Shown: positions 1 to 6,785, counted from the stretch's first letter. The stretch: DNA of 8,522 nucleotides from Deferribacteraceae bacterium (GCA_031276055.1 JAISNW010000226.1:1-8522), one strand, 5' to 3'. Translations and numbers: made by a program. Notes: generated by a model not told the origin, from the letters alone.

Positions 1-1272
1 TACGGCTATATCATGGGGCGGCATTATAGACCAGAAGAATATCACTTATATTCCAACGCTGCCCTAAATGGAGATGTTAATTGCGATAAAGACACGGAAG
101 ATAGCTGCGTGGCGGGCGAGCAGTATTTTAAGACTCGCAGCACATACCCTGTTTCTGATGTTTACGCTGTAATCAACCAGTTTGCATTATACGCCAATGA
201 CGACTGGCGCATCGGGCGAATCTTATTTAGCGCGGGCTTTAGGTTGACAAACGACGACTATATGAACAATACCGACATCTCCCCTAGAACCCGTCTGCAG
301 TTTGACGTTTTCGGCGACAACGGCACCATATTAACAGGGGGATATTCCCGCTACTACGGCTCCAGCCTCTTGAGCAATAAGCTGCGGGAGGGGATAGCGC
401 CTAGTATAAAGAAGGTCCGCAAAGTTTATCTATATGATTTAGAACCTTGGCTGGATGCAGCAGACCAGACTTTAACTGAATACAACTATAGAGAGCTAAA
501 AACCCCTTATAGCGATGAGTTTACAGCGGGGATAGAGCAGAAGATCTTCGGCAGCATCCTAAACTTAAACTACACAGCGCGTTTTAATGAAGATGAATTT
601 GCGACGGATTATATAGCCCTTGAAAAAGACGGACGGCGGCACTGGCGGCTTAACAACAACGGCTCCAGCGAGTATCAATCCGTTCAGATTGAATGGAGCA
701 AGAGTTGGAAAAACCACAGTTTAATCTTTAACACCACATGGTCTGAAAGCAAAACATCCAACGACACCTACGATGCCAACTTCGATTTAGAGGATATGGA
801 CAGCGAGGTTTTTTTGGAAGGCAAGAGGATCAAGATAAAAGATCTGCCAAGAGATAACTTCAATAAACCCTATGTATTGAATTTTGCATATGCGGGTAAA
901 TTTTTTGAGAACCTCACCGCCTCCGCCGTTCTAAAATTTACATCCCCTTACAAAAAGCTCTCCAGTGAGGATGATGTGCTAGTGGGCTATACAGATATAG
1001 ACCCTGATACAGGAAAGCAAGAGGAGATAACCCTAGCGTCTTACTCTATAGCGCATGTAAATGAATCTTATATGCTGGACTGCATCTTTTCATGGAGGCA
1101 GAAAACTTTCAAAGACCAATCGCTCACAGTAACTTTAGAGATATTTAATATATTAAACTTAAAAAATAAGATTGGAGAAGCAAGCCGCACCACCGCAACG
1201 CAAGGCTACTACACTTATGATATATACCAGATGGGAAGGCAGTTCTGGTTAGGGCTTGCATACGAGTTTTAA
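1..1272 (+). CDS. TonB-dependent outer-membrane receptor, C-terminal part (5' end outside window)
   Basis: This is the C-terminal part of a TonB-dependent receptor, an outer-membrane beta-barrel that imports a substrate using energy from TonB-ExbB-ExbD. The frame is open from base 1 and the ATG at 13 is preceded by in-frame codons, so it is probably internal; no plug domain or TonB box is in view. Counting from that ATG, residues 57-78 (FALYANDDWRIGRILFSAGFR) and 90-115 (SPRTRLQFDVFGDNGTILTGGYSRYYG) match the barrel pattern of Oar-like receptors. Alternating aromatic strands continue to the end, and the last residues GLAYEF finish in Phe, the usual signal for the BAM machinery. Two cysteines (24 and 32) lie in a likely surface loop and could form a disulfide. 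The substrate cannot be told from this part. No clear terminator follows. The family call is firm; the Oar subtype is an inference. Confidence 0.85.
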   Translation, partial: YGYIMGRHYRPEEYHLYSNAALNGDVNCDKDTEDSCVAGEQYFKTRSTYPVSDVYAVINQFALYANDDWRIGRILFSAGFRLTNDDYMNNTDISPRTRLQFDVFGDNGTILTGGYSRYYGSSLLSNKLREGIAPSIKKVRKVYLYDLEPWLDAADQTLTEYNYRELKTPYSDEFTAGIEQKIFGSILNLNYTARFNEDEFATDYIALEKDGRRHWRLNNNGSSEYQSVQIEWSKSWKNHSLIFNTTWSESKTSNDTYDANFDLEDMDSEVFLEGKRIKIKDLPRDNFNKPYVLNFAYAGKFFENLTASAVLKFTSPYKKLSSEDDVLVGYTDIDPDTGKQEEITLASYSIAHVNESYMLDCIFSWRQKTFKDQSLTVTLEIFNILNLKNKIGEASRTTATQGYYTYDIYQMGRQFWLGLAYEF

Positions 1273-1312
1273 CAGGCTTAAACGCCCCAAAATAAATATT
1301 TACAATCTCTCC

Positions 1313-1342
1313 TTGACAATATATAAGAACCTTAGCTACAAT
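1313..1342 (+). promoter_or_regulatory. Sigma-70-type promoter of the acidic-protein gene
   Basis: The -35 box TTGACA (1313-1318, perfect consensus) and the -10 box TACAAT (1337-1342) are separated by 18 bp. Transcription would start near 1349, about 20 bases before the ATG at 1370, and the ribosome binding site GAGGTGA (1359-1365) lies between. This is the best-matching promoter in the window. Confidence 0.75.
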
Positions 1343-1369
1343 TTATAAATTCTTTTACGAGGTGAGATT

Positions 1370-1615
1370 ATGAATGTTGATGCGTTTATCGCCAAATATA
1401 AGATTAAGGGCGCTCAGGAAGAAGAGCTAAGAGAGCTTGTGGATGAAGCTCGAGAAAAAGGATATGACGAAGGTTATGACGATGGCTATGACGAGTGCCG
1501 CGAAGATATAGAAAACGGCATAAATGATGAAGATGATGAAGACGAGGAGTGGGATGATGATTTTGAAGATGACGATAAACAGATAGAGGATGAGCTTTTT
1601 GACGATGAAGATTAA
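1370..1615 (+). CDS. Small, extremely acidic protein with GYD[E/D] repeats
   Basis: I do not recognise a family for this 81-residue protein. It has no signal peptide or membrane segment, so it is probably cytosolic. Residues 1-30 (MNVDAFIAKYKIKGAQEEEL and on) look like an amphipathic helix. A short run of four-residue repeats follows (GYDE, GYDD, GYDE, about residues 31-42), and the last 35 residues are almost entirely Asp and Glu. By count 39 of 81 residues are acidic against 8 Lys/Arg, a net charge near -31. One Cys and one Trp are present. The start is secure: GAGGTGA lies just upstream of the ATG behind a near-consensus promoter. The gene stands alone, closed by the tandem hairpins at 1675-1728. 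Acidic tails of this kind occur in chaperone-like, DNA-mimic, cation-binding or ribosome-associated proteins; the sequence does not decide among them. The gene is convincing, the function unknown. Confidence 0.8.
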   Translation: MNVDAFIAKYKIKGAQEEELRELVDEAREKGYDEGYDDGYDECREDIENGINDEDDEDEEWDDDFEDDDKQIEDELFDDED

Positions 1616-1674
1616 ACTAATATTCTCCCTCTAGCTCTGATTCCTGCTTGATTTTTGATTTTTTTTCTCCTTTT

Positions 1675-1698
1675 GGTTAGTCCGGATTAATCTTTTTT
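1675..1698 (+). terminator. Intrinsic terminator, copy 1
   Basis: The 18-base segment 1675-1692 (GGTTAGTCCGGATTAATC) folds into a seven-pair stem, including two G-U pairs, with a CCGG loop, followed directly by TTTTTT (1693-1698). It lies 60 bases after the stop of the acidic-protein gene. The stem is AT-rich and weak, which may be why two copies exist. On the opposite strand the hairpin is followed by A-rich sequence, so it would act only on + strand transcripts. Confidence 0.6.
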
Positions 1699-1704
1699 CT
1701 CCTT

Positions 1705-1728
1705 GGTTAGTCCGGATTAATCTTTTTT
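1705..1728 (+). terminator. Intrinsic terminator, copy 2
   Basis: This is an exact second copy of the preceding hairpin (stem and CCGG loop at 1705-1722) followed by TTTTTT (1723-1728). It ends only about 10 bases before the possible -10 box of the next gene, so its TCCGGA centre falls close to where that promoter's -35 region would be. Confidence 0.6.
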
Positions 1729-1737
1729 CTGCATAAC

Positions 1738-1743
1738 TATAAA
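1738..1743 (+). promoter_or_regulatory. Possible -10 box for the glycosyltransferase/wecB pair
   Basis: TATAAA lies 20 bp before the ATG at 1764. No good -35 box is seen at the expected spacing, where the second repeat copy lies. The pair needs a promoter because tandem terminators precede it, so this is the best candidate, but the match is weak. The Shine-Dalgarno-like AAGG at 1754-1757 lies between it and the start codon. Confidence 0.3.
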
Positions 1744-1763
1744 GTAGATATTAAGGTTTATAT

Positions 1764-2690
1764 ATGCTTGAAAACCCAAAGATAACTGTTATACTTCCTA
1801 CATACAACGGCGGACAGTTTTTGGCTCAATCCGTTGAAAGCATTATCGCACAGACAGAGAATGACTGGGAGTTGATAATTGTGAATGATTGCTCCACCGA
1901 CAATACCCTTGAAATAGCAGAGGGTTTTTCCGCAAAGGATAGTAGGATTCAGGTTATTACAAATAGAACAAATATGAAACTTCCCGCATCGCTTAATATA
2001 GGTTTTTCAAAGGCGCGTGGGAGATATTTTACATGGACGTCAGATGACAACCTCTATAAACCTAACGCGCTGGAGATTATGGCGGCTTATCTTGACAACC
2101 GCCGCGAAGTTGACTTTATTACCGCTAATAGCGATATAATAGGCGAAGAAGGGGAGGTATTGAAACAAAAGTATAATACAGCCGATATTCGTTTGCCGGT
2201 TGAACTTATCCTAGGGTGCAATATAAGCGCTGCATTTATGTACCGCCGCGAAATTGCAGAGGCTGTGGGCGGTTATGATGAAAATCTTTTCTGTGCAGAA
2301 GATTACGACTATTGGTGCCGCATCGCATTGGCGGGTAATATCGGTTATATAAACGATAATATCTATCAATACAGGAAACACAAAAATTCACTTTCAACAA
2401 CAAAGCGAAAAGAGGCGGAAAAGAACAAGCTGCTGGTTCAAAAAAAGCATCTCGACGCGTTTTGCAGCAAATTTTGTCTAAGTAATATAGACCGCTTAAA
2501 GATAGCTGTTATAAATAAGAGCAACGTTATTGAAAGCACCCCAATAAAGCTCTATCCCCTCTTTATCTTTCTAAAGGGGTATAAATTGGCAGTAAAACTC
2601 ATAGCTGGTTTGGTATTTTGGGATAAAGCATTGCGCCGTAAAATCCGCCGCAGATTCAGCTTTTCTATAAACAGTATATGCAAGATATAA
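1764..2690 (+). CDS. Family 2 (GT-A fold) glycosyltransferase
   Basis: This inverting GT2 glycosyltransferase likely transfers a sugar from a nucleotide-sugar to a glycan at the inner face of the cytoplasmic membrane. Residues 7-20 (ITVILPTYNGGQFL) form the first beta strand and nucleotide-binding loop, 38-46 (IIVNDCSTD) the uridine-contacting segment with Asp42 and Asp46, and 92-95 (TSDD) the DXD-like metal-binding site. Residues 177-187 (CAEDYDYWCRI) carry the ED motif with the presumed catalytic acidic residue. The C-terminal 100 residues are rich in Lys and Arg and include a hydrophobic stretch (KLYPLFIFLKGYKLAVKLIAGLVFW), which could give peripheral membrane attachment. At 308 residues the length is normal. 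The last 13 bases overlap the downstream epimerase gene, so the two are surely co-transcribed. The acceptor and donor are not shown by the sequence; use of UDP-ManNAc or a derivative is an inference from the neighbour. Confidence 0.9.
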   Translation: MLENPKITVILPTYNGGQFLAQSVESIIAQTENDWELIIVNDCSTDNTLEIAEGFSAKDSRIQVITNRTNMKLPASLNIGFSKARGRYFTWTSDDNLYKPNALEIMAAYLDNRREVDFITANSDIIGEEGEVLKQKYNTADIRLPVELILGCNISAAFMYRREIAEAVGGYDENLFCAEDYDYWCRIALAGNIGYINDNIYQYRKHKNSLSTTKRKEAEKNKLLVQKKHLDAFCSKFCLSNIDRLKIAVINKSNVIESTPIKLYPLFIFLKGYKLAVKLIAGLVFWDKALRRKIRRRFSFSINSICKI

Positions 2691-3817
2691 TCATCATATT
2701 AGGCACAAGGCCGGAGGCGGTTAAACTTGCCCCAGTTATCTTGGAACTTCATAAATATAGAGATTATAAAGTATCGGTATGCAACACGGAGCAACAGAAG
2801 GAGTTGTCAAATCAAGCGCTGGCGTTCTTTGGCATTAAAGCAGATTTTAATCTGGACGCAATGCGGGTGGATCAGAGTTTGAGCGGGCTGCAGGCGCTCC
2901 TTCTTAAAGAGTTGGCTGATCTGTTTGTAAAGAACCGCTTTGATGCGGCAATTGTTCAAGGCGACACCATGACGGCGTTTTGTGCGGCTCTTGCTGCTTT
3001 TTACACCCGCACTCCTGTTTTTCATCTGGAGGCGGGGCTTAGGAGCTATAACCTGCTTGAACCTTTCCCAGAAGAAGCGCTGCGTCAGATGACCGCCCGC
3101 ATCGCCTGTCTGCACTTTGCACCAACACAGAGGGCGGAAGCCGCCCTTAAAAGCGAGGGGATAAGCACAGACAAGATTATATTAACAGGCAATACTGTAA
3201 TTGATGCTCTATTCTGCCTGCCTTCCCAAACACTGAAAGCCGCTGAGGAGAGTATAGCCGAGCGTGCTGTTAAACCTACTGATAAAACAGTCCTTGTTAC
3301 TGTCCACAGACGTGAAAACCATGGGGAACGCCTTGACAAGATACTAGAAGCTCTTGTGGAATTAGCCGTTAAATTCCACGACCACGAATTTATTCTGCCC
3401 GTGCACCCTAATCCCAATGTACGAGGGAAGGTGCATGCCGCATTAGGAAAACTTGCCAACGTCTATCTTACTGAACCGCTGGATTATCCGGAGCTGGTAT
3501 CTGTTATGAAAAGCGCAAAATTAATCTTGACAGACAGCGGCGGCATACAAGAGGAAGCCCCTTCTTTTGGCGCACCTGTTCTTGTTATGAGGTATGAAAC
3601 AGAGAGAACAGAGGGGGTGGAAGCTGGTTTTGCTAAATTAGTGGGGGCGCAGAAGGATCTAATAATATCAGAGGCGGCAGCTGTGTTATCATTGGAGAGG
3701 GCAGAAACCCGCTTAAACGGCGATAAAAATCCATATGGAGACGGCTGCGCCGCCCAAAAGGTAGAGAAAGCTATAAGAGAATTTTTCAATACAAGCTCTC
3801 TCAAAAAATTTTTATAG
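2678..3817 (+). CDS. wecB: UDP-N-acetylglucosamine 2-epimerase (non-hydrolysing)
   Basis: This cytosolic enzyme of the GT-B fold interconverts UDP-GlcNAc and UDP-ManNAc, the precursor of ManNAc-containing surface glycans. At 379 residues it is full length. In order, the family motifs are ILGTRPEAVKLAP (7-19), QGDT with Asp96, HLEAGLRS with Glu118, PFPEE with Glu132, TGNTVIDAL, VTVHRRENHGERL, LPVHPNP, and DSGGIQEEAPSFGAPVLVMR followed by TERTEGVEAG. Asp96, Glu118 and Glu132 match the catalytic acids D95, E117 and E131 of the E. coli enzyme. One departure is TEQQKEL at 37-43, where many family members have TGQHxEM. The start overlaps the glycosyltransferase gene by 13 bases with no obvious Shine-Dalgarno, suggesting translational coupling. 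No wecC-type dehydrogenase lies nearby, so the product may be used as UDP-ManNAc or processed by enzymes encoded elsewhere. Confidence 0.93.
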   Translation: MQDIIIILGTRPEAVKLAPVILELHKYRDYKVSVCNTEQQKELSNQALAFFGIKADFNLDAMRVDQSLSGLQALLLKELADLFVKNRFDAAIVQGDTMTAFCAALAAFYTRTPVFHLEAGLRSYNLLEPFPEEALRQMTARIACLHFAPTQRAEAALKSEGISTDKIILTGNTVIDALFCLPSQTLKAAEESIAERAVKPTDKTVLVTVHRRENHGERLDKILEALVELAVKFHDHEFILPVHPNPNVRGKVHAALGKLANVYLTEPLDYPELVSVMKSAKLILTDSGGIQEEAPSFGAPVLVMRYETERTEGVEAGFAKLVGAQKDLIISEAAAVLSLERAETRLNGDKNPYGDGCAAQKVEKAIREFFNTSSLKKFL

Positions 3818-3837
3818 CAATATTTGACTCTTTCAAC

Positions 3838-3843
3838 TATAAT
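3838..3843 (+). promoter_or_regulatory. TATAAT -10 box ahead of the HMA-protein cluster
   Basis: A perfect TATAAT lies 33 bp before the ATG at 3877. The position 17 bp upstream has no good -35 match; a TTGACT at 3824-3829 is only 8 bp away and too close. The promoter may therefore be weak or activator-dependent. No terminator is visible after wecB, so some read-through from the preceding pair is possible. Confidence 0.45.
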
Positions 3844-3876
3844 TACCGAGTTTGAATAGCAGATAAGGTATTAATT

Positions 3877-4083
3877 ATGCTTAAAACTATCTTTATAGAG
3901 GGGCTTAGCTGCCAGCATTGCGTGCATAGGGTGGAAGATGCGCTAAATGCGTTAGACGGGGTCAAGGCGGTTGTTGAACTTGCCTCAAATAGTGCAGCCG
4001 TCACCGCCCCCGATGGCTTTGATGATAACGTTTTGATTGAGGCTGTCGTCTCTGCGGGTTATGAGGTTTCGTCAATTGACTGA
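3877..4083 (+). CDS. Heavy-metal-associated (HMA) domain protein, CopZ-like
   Basis: This 68-residue protein is a single ferredoxin-like HMA domain, the fold of copper chaperones such as CopZ and of the metal-binding domains of P1-type ATPases. The signature GLSCQHCVHRVEDAL at 9-23 holds the metal-binding pair Cys12 and Cys15 and the conserved leucine-rich helix. The second half keeps the usual LIEAVVSAGYEV ending. It has no signal peptide, so it acts in the cytosol. AAGG at 3865-3868 lies eight bases before the ATG. The known role of the family is to carry Cu(I), sometimes other soft metals, to an ATPase or repressor. No such partner is in this window; instead the gene overlaps an unrelated unknown gene. 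The domain call is firm, while the metal and partner are unknown. Confidence 0.88.
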   Translation: MLKTIFIEGLSCQHCVHRVEDALNALDGVKAVVELASNSAAVTAPDGFDDNVLIEAVVSAGYEVSSID

Positions 4084-5179
4084 CAGCCTCCAATATATCC
4101 TAACCGACATTAACAACAAGATAAGAGGGAGCATAATCGATGGGGATTCTCTAGTTATCCCCGATCTATCCCTCTATATCAGAATTGTTTCGTCAAATGT
4201 TGAAGAAAAAGATGGGAATTTCTTTCTCTCCTTTCATGTATCCCTCTCCCATCCCTCTTTTTATGAAGATGCTGTAGAAGCGTATTTTCCCACACAGGCT
4301 AAAACTTTTGAAACTGCGTTGCAGCAAGGTGTAAGAACCTTTCTTGTGGGGCTTATGCAGAACGTTTTTAATTGCATTCAAGCTCAAGAGGATTACACCT
4401 TTAATACATCTTTCCTTGGTTCAAAGAAGAGTTGGGATGTTTATGAAGGCGACCTGCTCTTATTCAACCGAAATGATGGGCAATCCCTCTGGAATTCTAT
4501 ACAAGGCGCTCTCGTCCGTAGGCTGGGCAACCGCCCATTTTATTATATTGATGCTTTTGTAGGAGAGTTGGAGGATGGGGAGATAACTGCAAAGTGCGGT
4601 ATAAATAGCGAATCGAGTCATGAACTTGCCCAGCTTTTGATAAAAAATACCGATAAATGCGGCTCACCAGGGTATGTCCGCCAATTTTTCCTCTTGCAGC
4701 AAACAGGTTCTTATGACGGCTATCCTTATAAACGTGCGGCTATTGAGAGGTTTACAGAGAGAGCCCTTAGCCTATTTGGGTATTGCTGCACTGAGGAAAG
4801 CTATAAAAACCTTTTAACCAGCTTATATAAAGTTACAGAGGATATTGACCTAGCATGTGAACTGAAGAGCTTCCTGCCTGAGATATGCGCAGAAGCCTTT
4901 TACCGCGATAAAGGGGTTAGTTTTTCTGAAACTGTAGTTTTAATCAGAGGTTCAGAGGAGATTACCGTTTATAAAGATCAATTTACTTCGTATAATTGGA
5001 TAAAAGATCGCATATTGAGAGCTTTTGAGAGTGCAGAGTTCTCAAGCGGGCTGTTTAATCGGTTAATATCTATCAGTGCAACCCACAATGCCATTGTTAA
5101 AGCAAAAAAGGAAGGTGAGGGGTACGGCTTTATAGTTCAAACCGCCCTAAATGTTCCTTCAACTTATGAGCTCCGATGA
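4061..5179 (+). CDS. Uncharacterised protein, possibly DUF6348-like
   Basis: This 372-residue protein has no signal peptide, membrane segment or recognisable catalytic motif. I see a possible likeness to DUF6348: an early mixed alpha/beta segment with YIRIVSS and FFLSFHVSL strands, an amphipathic helix at 82-107 (TFETALQQGVRTFLVGLMQN and on), a W-x-V-Y-E-G stretch at 125-130, and a second alpha/beta half from WNSIQGALVRRLGNRPFYYI (144-163) to GEITAKCGINSESSHEL (173-189). The C-terminal 180 residues are not covered by that comparison. Known DUF6348 proteins have no assigned function. The start is uncertain: ATG 4061 overlaps the HMA gene by 23 bases; TTG 4037 and TTG 4076 are in frame, and the last has GAGG eight or nine bases upstream and would overlap by 8 bases. 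All versions imply translation coupled to the HMA gene. That this is a real gene is near certain. Confidence 0.75.
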   Translation: MRFRQLTDSLQYILTDINNKIRGSIIDGDSLVIPDLSLYIRIVSSNVEEKDGNFFLSFHVSLSHPSFYEDAVEAYFPTQAKTFETALQQGVRTFLVGLMQNVFNCIQAQEDYTFNTSFLGSKKSWDVYEGDLLLFNRNDGQSLWNSIQGALVRRLGNRPFYYIDAFVGELEDGEITAKCGINSESSHELAQLLIKNTDKCGSPGYVRQFFLLQQTGSYDGYPYKRAAIERFTERALSLFGYCCTEESYKNLLTSLYKVTEDIDLACELKSFLPEICAEAFYRDKGVSFSETVVLIRGSEEITVYKDQFTSYNWIKDRILRAFESAEFSSGLFNRLISISATHNAIVKAKKEGEGYGFIVQTALNVPSTYELR

Positions 5180-5208
5180 AAATATATAAATATGTTTAGG
5201 TGGATAAT

Positions 5209-5592
5209 ATGAGAACTGTTATTTTGGCTCTTTTGTTTATGTTTGTTTCTGTTTGTGCGTTTGCGGCGGATGCTGAAGTTTCTAGGCATACCTTTACTTC
5301 AGCTGTTGTTGACAGGGAGCCCGTTGATTCCCTAAAAACGCTTGCTGTCAGTGAAGAAGGCGCTGTGTTTTACTTTTCAGAGTTAAGGAATCTGGAAAAT
5401 ACTACCGTCGCCCACCAATGGAAGAAGAACAGTGATGTTGTTTATGAGATTAACTTCGATGTAAAAGGTCCGCGCTGGCGCGTCTTTTCCAGCATGAAGT
5501 CCGGCCACTTTGTTTCGGGTGATATTATCACTGTGGATGTTGTTGACACTGATGGGACTGTTCTAACTTCTGATACACTAAATGTAAAATGA
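5209..5592 (+). CDS. Secreted DUF2914 domain protein
   Basis: This is a 127-residue exported protein consisting of a signal peptide and one DUF2914 domain. Residues 1-19 (MRTVILALLFMFVSVCAFA) form a clear Sec signal with likely cleavage after AFA. The mature part follows the DUF2914 pattern in order: FTSAVVDREPVDSL (29-42), VFYFSELRNLENTTVAHQW (53-71), GPRWRVFSS (87-95) and ITVDVVDTDGTVL (107-119). The conserved His-Gln-Trp and Arg-Trp-Arg positions are intact. The family is predicted to form a beta-sandwich and has no established biochemical role. AGGTGG at 5198-5203 points to ATG 5209 as the start; an in-frame GTG at 5200 overlaps that site and is unlikely. It follows the previous gene after 29 bp and overlaps the next by ATGA, so it belongs to the same operon. 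It presumably works in the periplasm, perhaps with the next product. Confidence 0.88.
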   Translation: MRTVILALLFMFVSVCAFAADAEVSRHTFTSAVVDREPVDSLKTLAVSEEGAVFYFSELRNLENTTVAHQWKKNSDVVYEINFDVKGPRWRVFSSMKSGHFVSGDIITVDVVDTDGTVLTSDTLNVK

Positions 5593-6785
5593 AACTGATA
5601 GCGCCCCTTCTCTTGCTCTTAGGGGTGAATGCTTATGCTCAAGATTTTGCAGATTATAGAGGGTTTATCGGGTTGCAGGCGCCGGAGCAGTTTGAGATCA
5701 ACGTTGATCTCAACTACCTGCTGCCAGATTATCTAATTGCTTTTGCAAAAAAACACCCATTAAAGTGGGAGTTGAGCGGCGTTGATTCTTTTGCTGTGAG
5801 GGGAGGGAGGCTTCATTCCATCTTGAAGGAGAGGATACTCTCCTTTTCAGACGGCGCATGCGGAGGGTTGGTATTCCCCCAAGACGCCGAAGATTACATA
5901 GTTAAAGAAGATGTAATAGCGGCGTTTTCAGACAACTATATCTACCTATATTCCATATCAAGCTGCGGTATGTTCAACCAACTTTCTGCACCATTAATAC
6001 CTGAAACCTTTTATGCTGTTTCTCTTAAATATCTATGCAGAACTGATAAAACAGGAAGGTTCGCGGCCAATCTATCTAACGGAGAGCCGCTCTATTCTGA
6101 TAATATAACGGGCAGCCGAGTATTCAGCGCAAATTCTGAAGGGTGTTACTTCTTAGATCAAAACGGAGCGATAGATTTTTTTGACGAATATATGCGCAGC
6201 TGCTCTGCAACTGAGGAGAAACTCTCAAGCGTTAAACCCCATGAAAAGGGATTTTCCGCGTTTGCCCAGAATATATTTGTAAAACTAACTTTTACCTCAG
6301 GGGTGCTCACCGAGTATGAAATAACAGATGGAGAATGCCTAAACACTATAGGAGGCGCCGAGCTGCTCTGCAAAACCCCTTATAATACAGAACTCTTTAT
6401 GCAAGCCGCTGCCGCTGATAAACTAGCGGCTAGTGAGGATGAATATCTAATATTGAATGACGGCGTCTTGTCCGCCTATGATAAACGCCCCAGTTGGCAG
6501 CGTTCAGTTTATACCTCTTTTTCTTCCCCTAGAGGCTGCATCTTTAATGGGGAGTTAATCTTTTCTGATTATTTTTCAGATATTTATAAAGTTAATAACG
6601 ATGCCTCGCTTTCAACCATTTCTGCTGTTCCTGAAGGGTGCGCCTATGAAGATGTTGACTACATAGACGGTAAATTCTACTTTGCAAACAGCTATTTCAC
6701 CTTCGCTGAACCTGTTAAAAGGGAGGGCGGCAAGGCGCTATACCGCTATGCAAGAGACGCAATAATCAGCTATCTAATGGAATAA
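5589..6785 (+). CDS. Secreted protein of unknown family with propeller-like repetition
   Basis: I do not recognise this 398-residue protein. Residues 1-18 (MKLIAPLLLLLGVNAYAQ) are a Sec signal peptide, probably cut after AYA; there is no lipobox. The mature protein shows a recurring pattern of a short hydrophobic strand, a turn with Asp/Gly/Asn, and a second strand: DVIAAFSDNYIYLYSISSCG, GCYFLDQNGAIDFFDEY, IFVKLTFTSGVLTEYEI, YLILNDGVLSAYDK, GCIFNGELIFSDYFSDIYKV and VDYIDGKFYFANSYFTF. That spacing is typical of beta-propeller blades, but no WD, kelch or PQQ signature is present, so the fold is an inference. About ten cysteines are spread along the chain, compatible with disulfides in the periplasm. 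The start overlaps the DUF2914 stop codon by ATGA and has no Shine-Dalgarno, indicating translational coupling and possibly a stoichiometric partnership. It is the last gene of the cluster; no hairpin terminator is seen behind it. Confidence 0.75.
   Translation: MKLIAPLLLLLGVNAYAQDFADYRGFIGLQAPEQFEINVDLNYLLPDYLIAFAKKHPLKWELSGVDSFAVRGGRLHSILKERILSFSDGACGGLVFPQDAEDYIVKEDVIAAFSDNYIYLYSISSCGMFNQLSAPLIPETFYAVSLKYLCRTDKTGRFAANLSNGEPLYSDNITGSRVFSANSEGCYFLDQNGAIDFFDEYMRSCSATEEKLSSVKPHEKGFSAFAQNIFVKLTFTSGVLTEYEITDGECLNTIGGAELLCKTPYNTELFMQAAAADKLAASEDEYLILNDGVLSAYDKRPSWQRSVYTSFSSPRGCIFNGELIFSDYFSDIYKVNNDASLSTISAVPEGCAYEDVDYIDGKFYFANSYFTFAEPVKREGGKALYRYARDAIISYLME

Larger units (their letters stand above)
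1673..1730 (+). repeat. Two exact copies of a 28-bp direct repeat, 30-bp period
   Basis: The 28 bases at 1673-1700 recur without mismatch at 1703-1730. Similarity extends leftward: TTTTTTCTCC precedes both copies, with two extra T in the first, and part of this is shared between the end of copy 1 and the start of copy 2. Each copy contains the near-palindrome TTAGTCCGGATTAA. The array fills most of the 148-bp gap between the acidic-protein gene and the glycosyltransferase gene. It is best explained as a duplicated terminator; paired operators are an alternative. Confidence 0.9.

Noticed and set aside
1661..1730. CRISPR-like array
   Set aside because: There are only two units with essentially no spacer between them; hairpin plus T run explains it better.
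2807..3804. Three minus-strand open frames of 102-124 codons opposite wecB
   Set aside because: They lie wholly antisense to a well-supported epimerase, have unlikely amino-acid composition, and lack ribosome binding sites.
3824..3829. TTGACT as the -35 box for TATAAT at 3838
   Set aside because: The spacing is 8 bp, far below the 16-18 bp needed.
4193..4562. Short open frames on both strands inside the 372-residue unknown gene
   Set aside because: Both are covered by the longer coupled frame and have no family resemblance or start signals.
6158..6373. Minus-strand open frame of 71 codons
   Set aside because: It is antisense to the secreted unknown protein, with no supporting signals.
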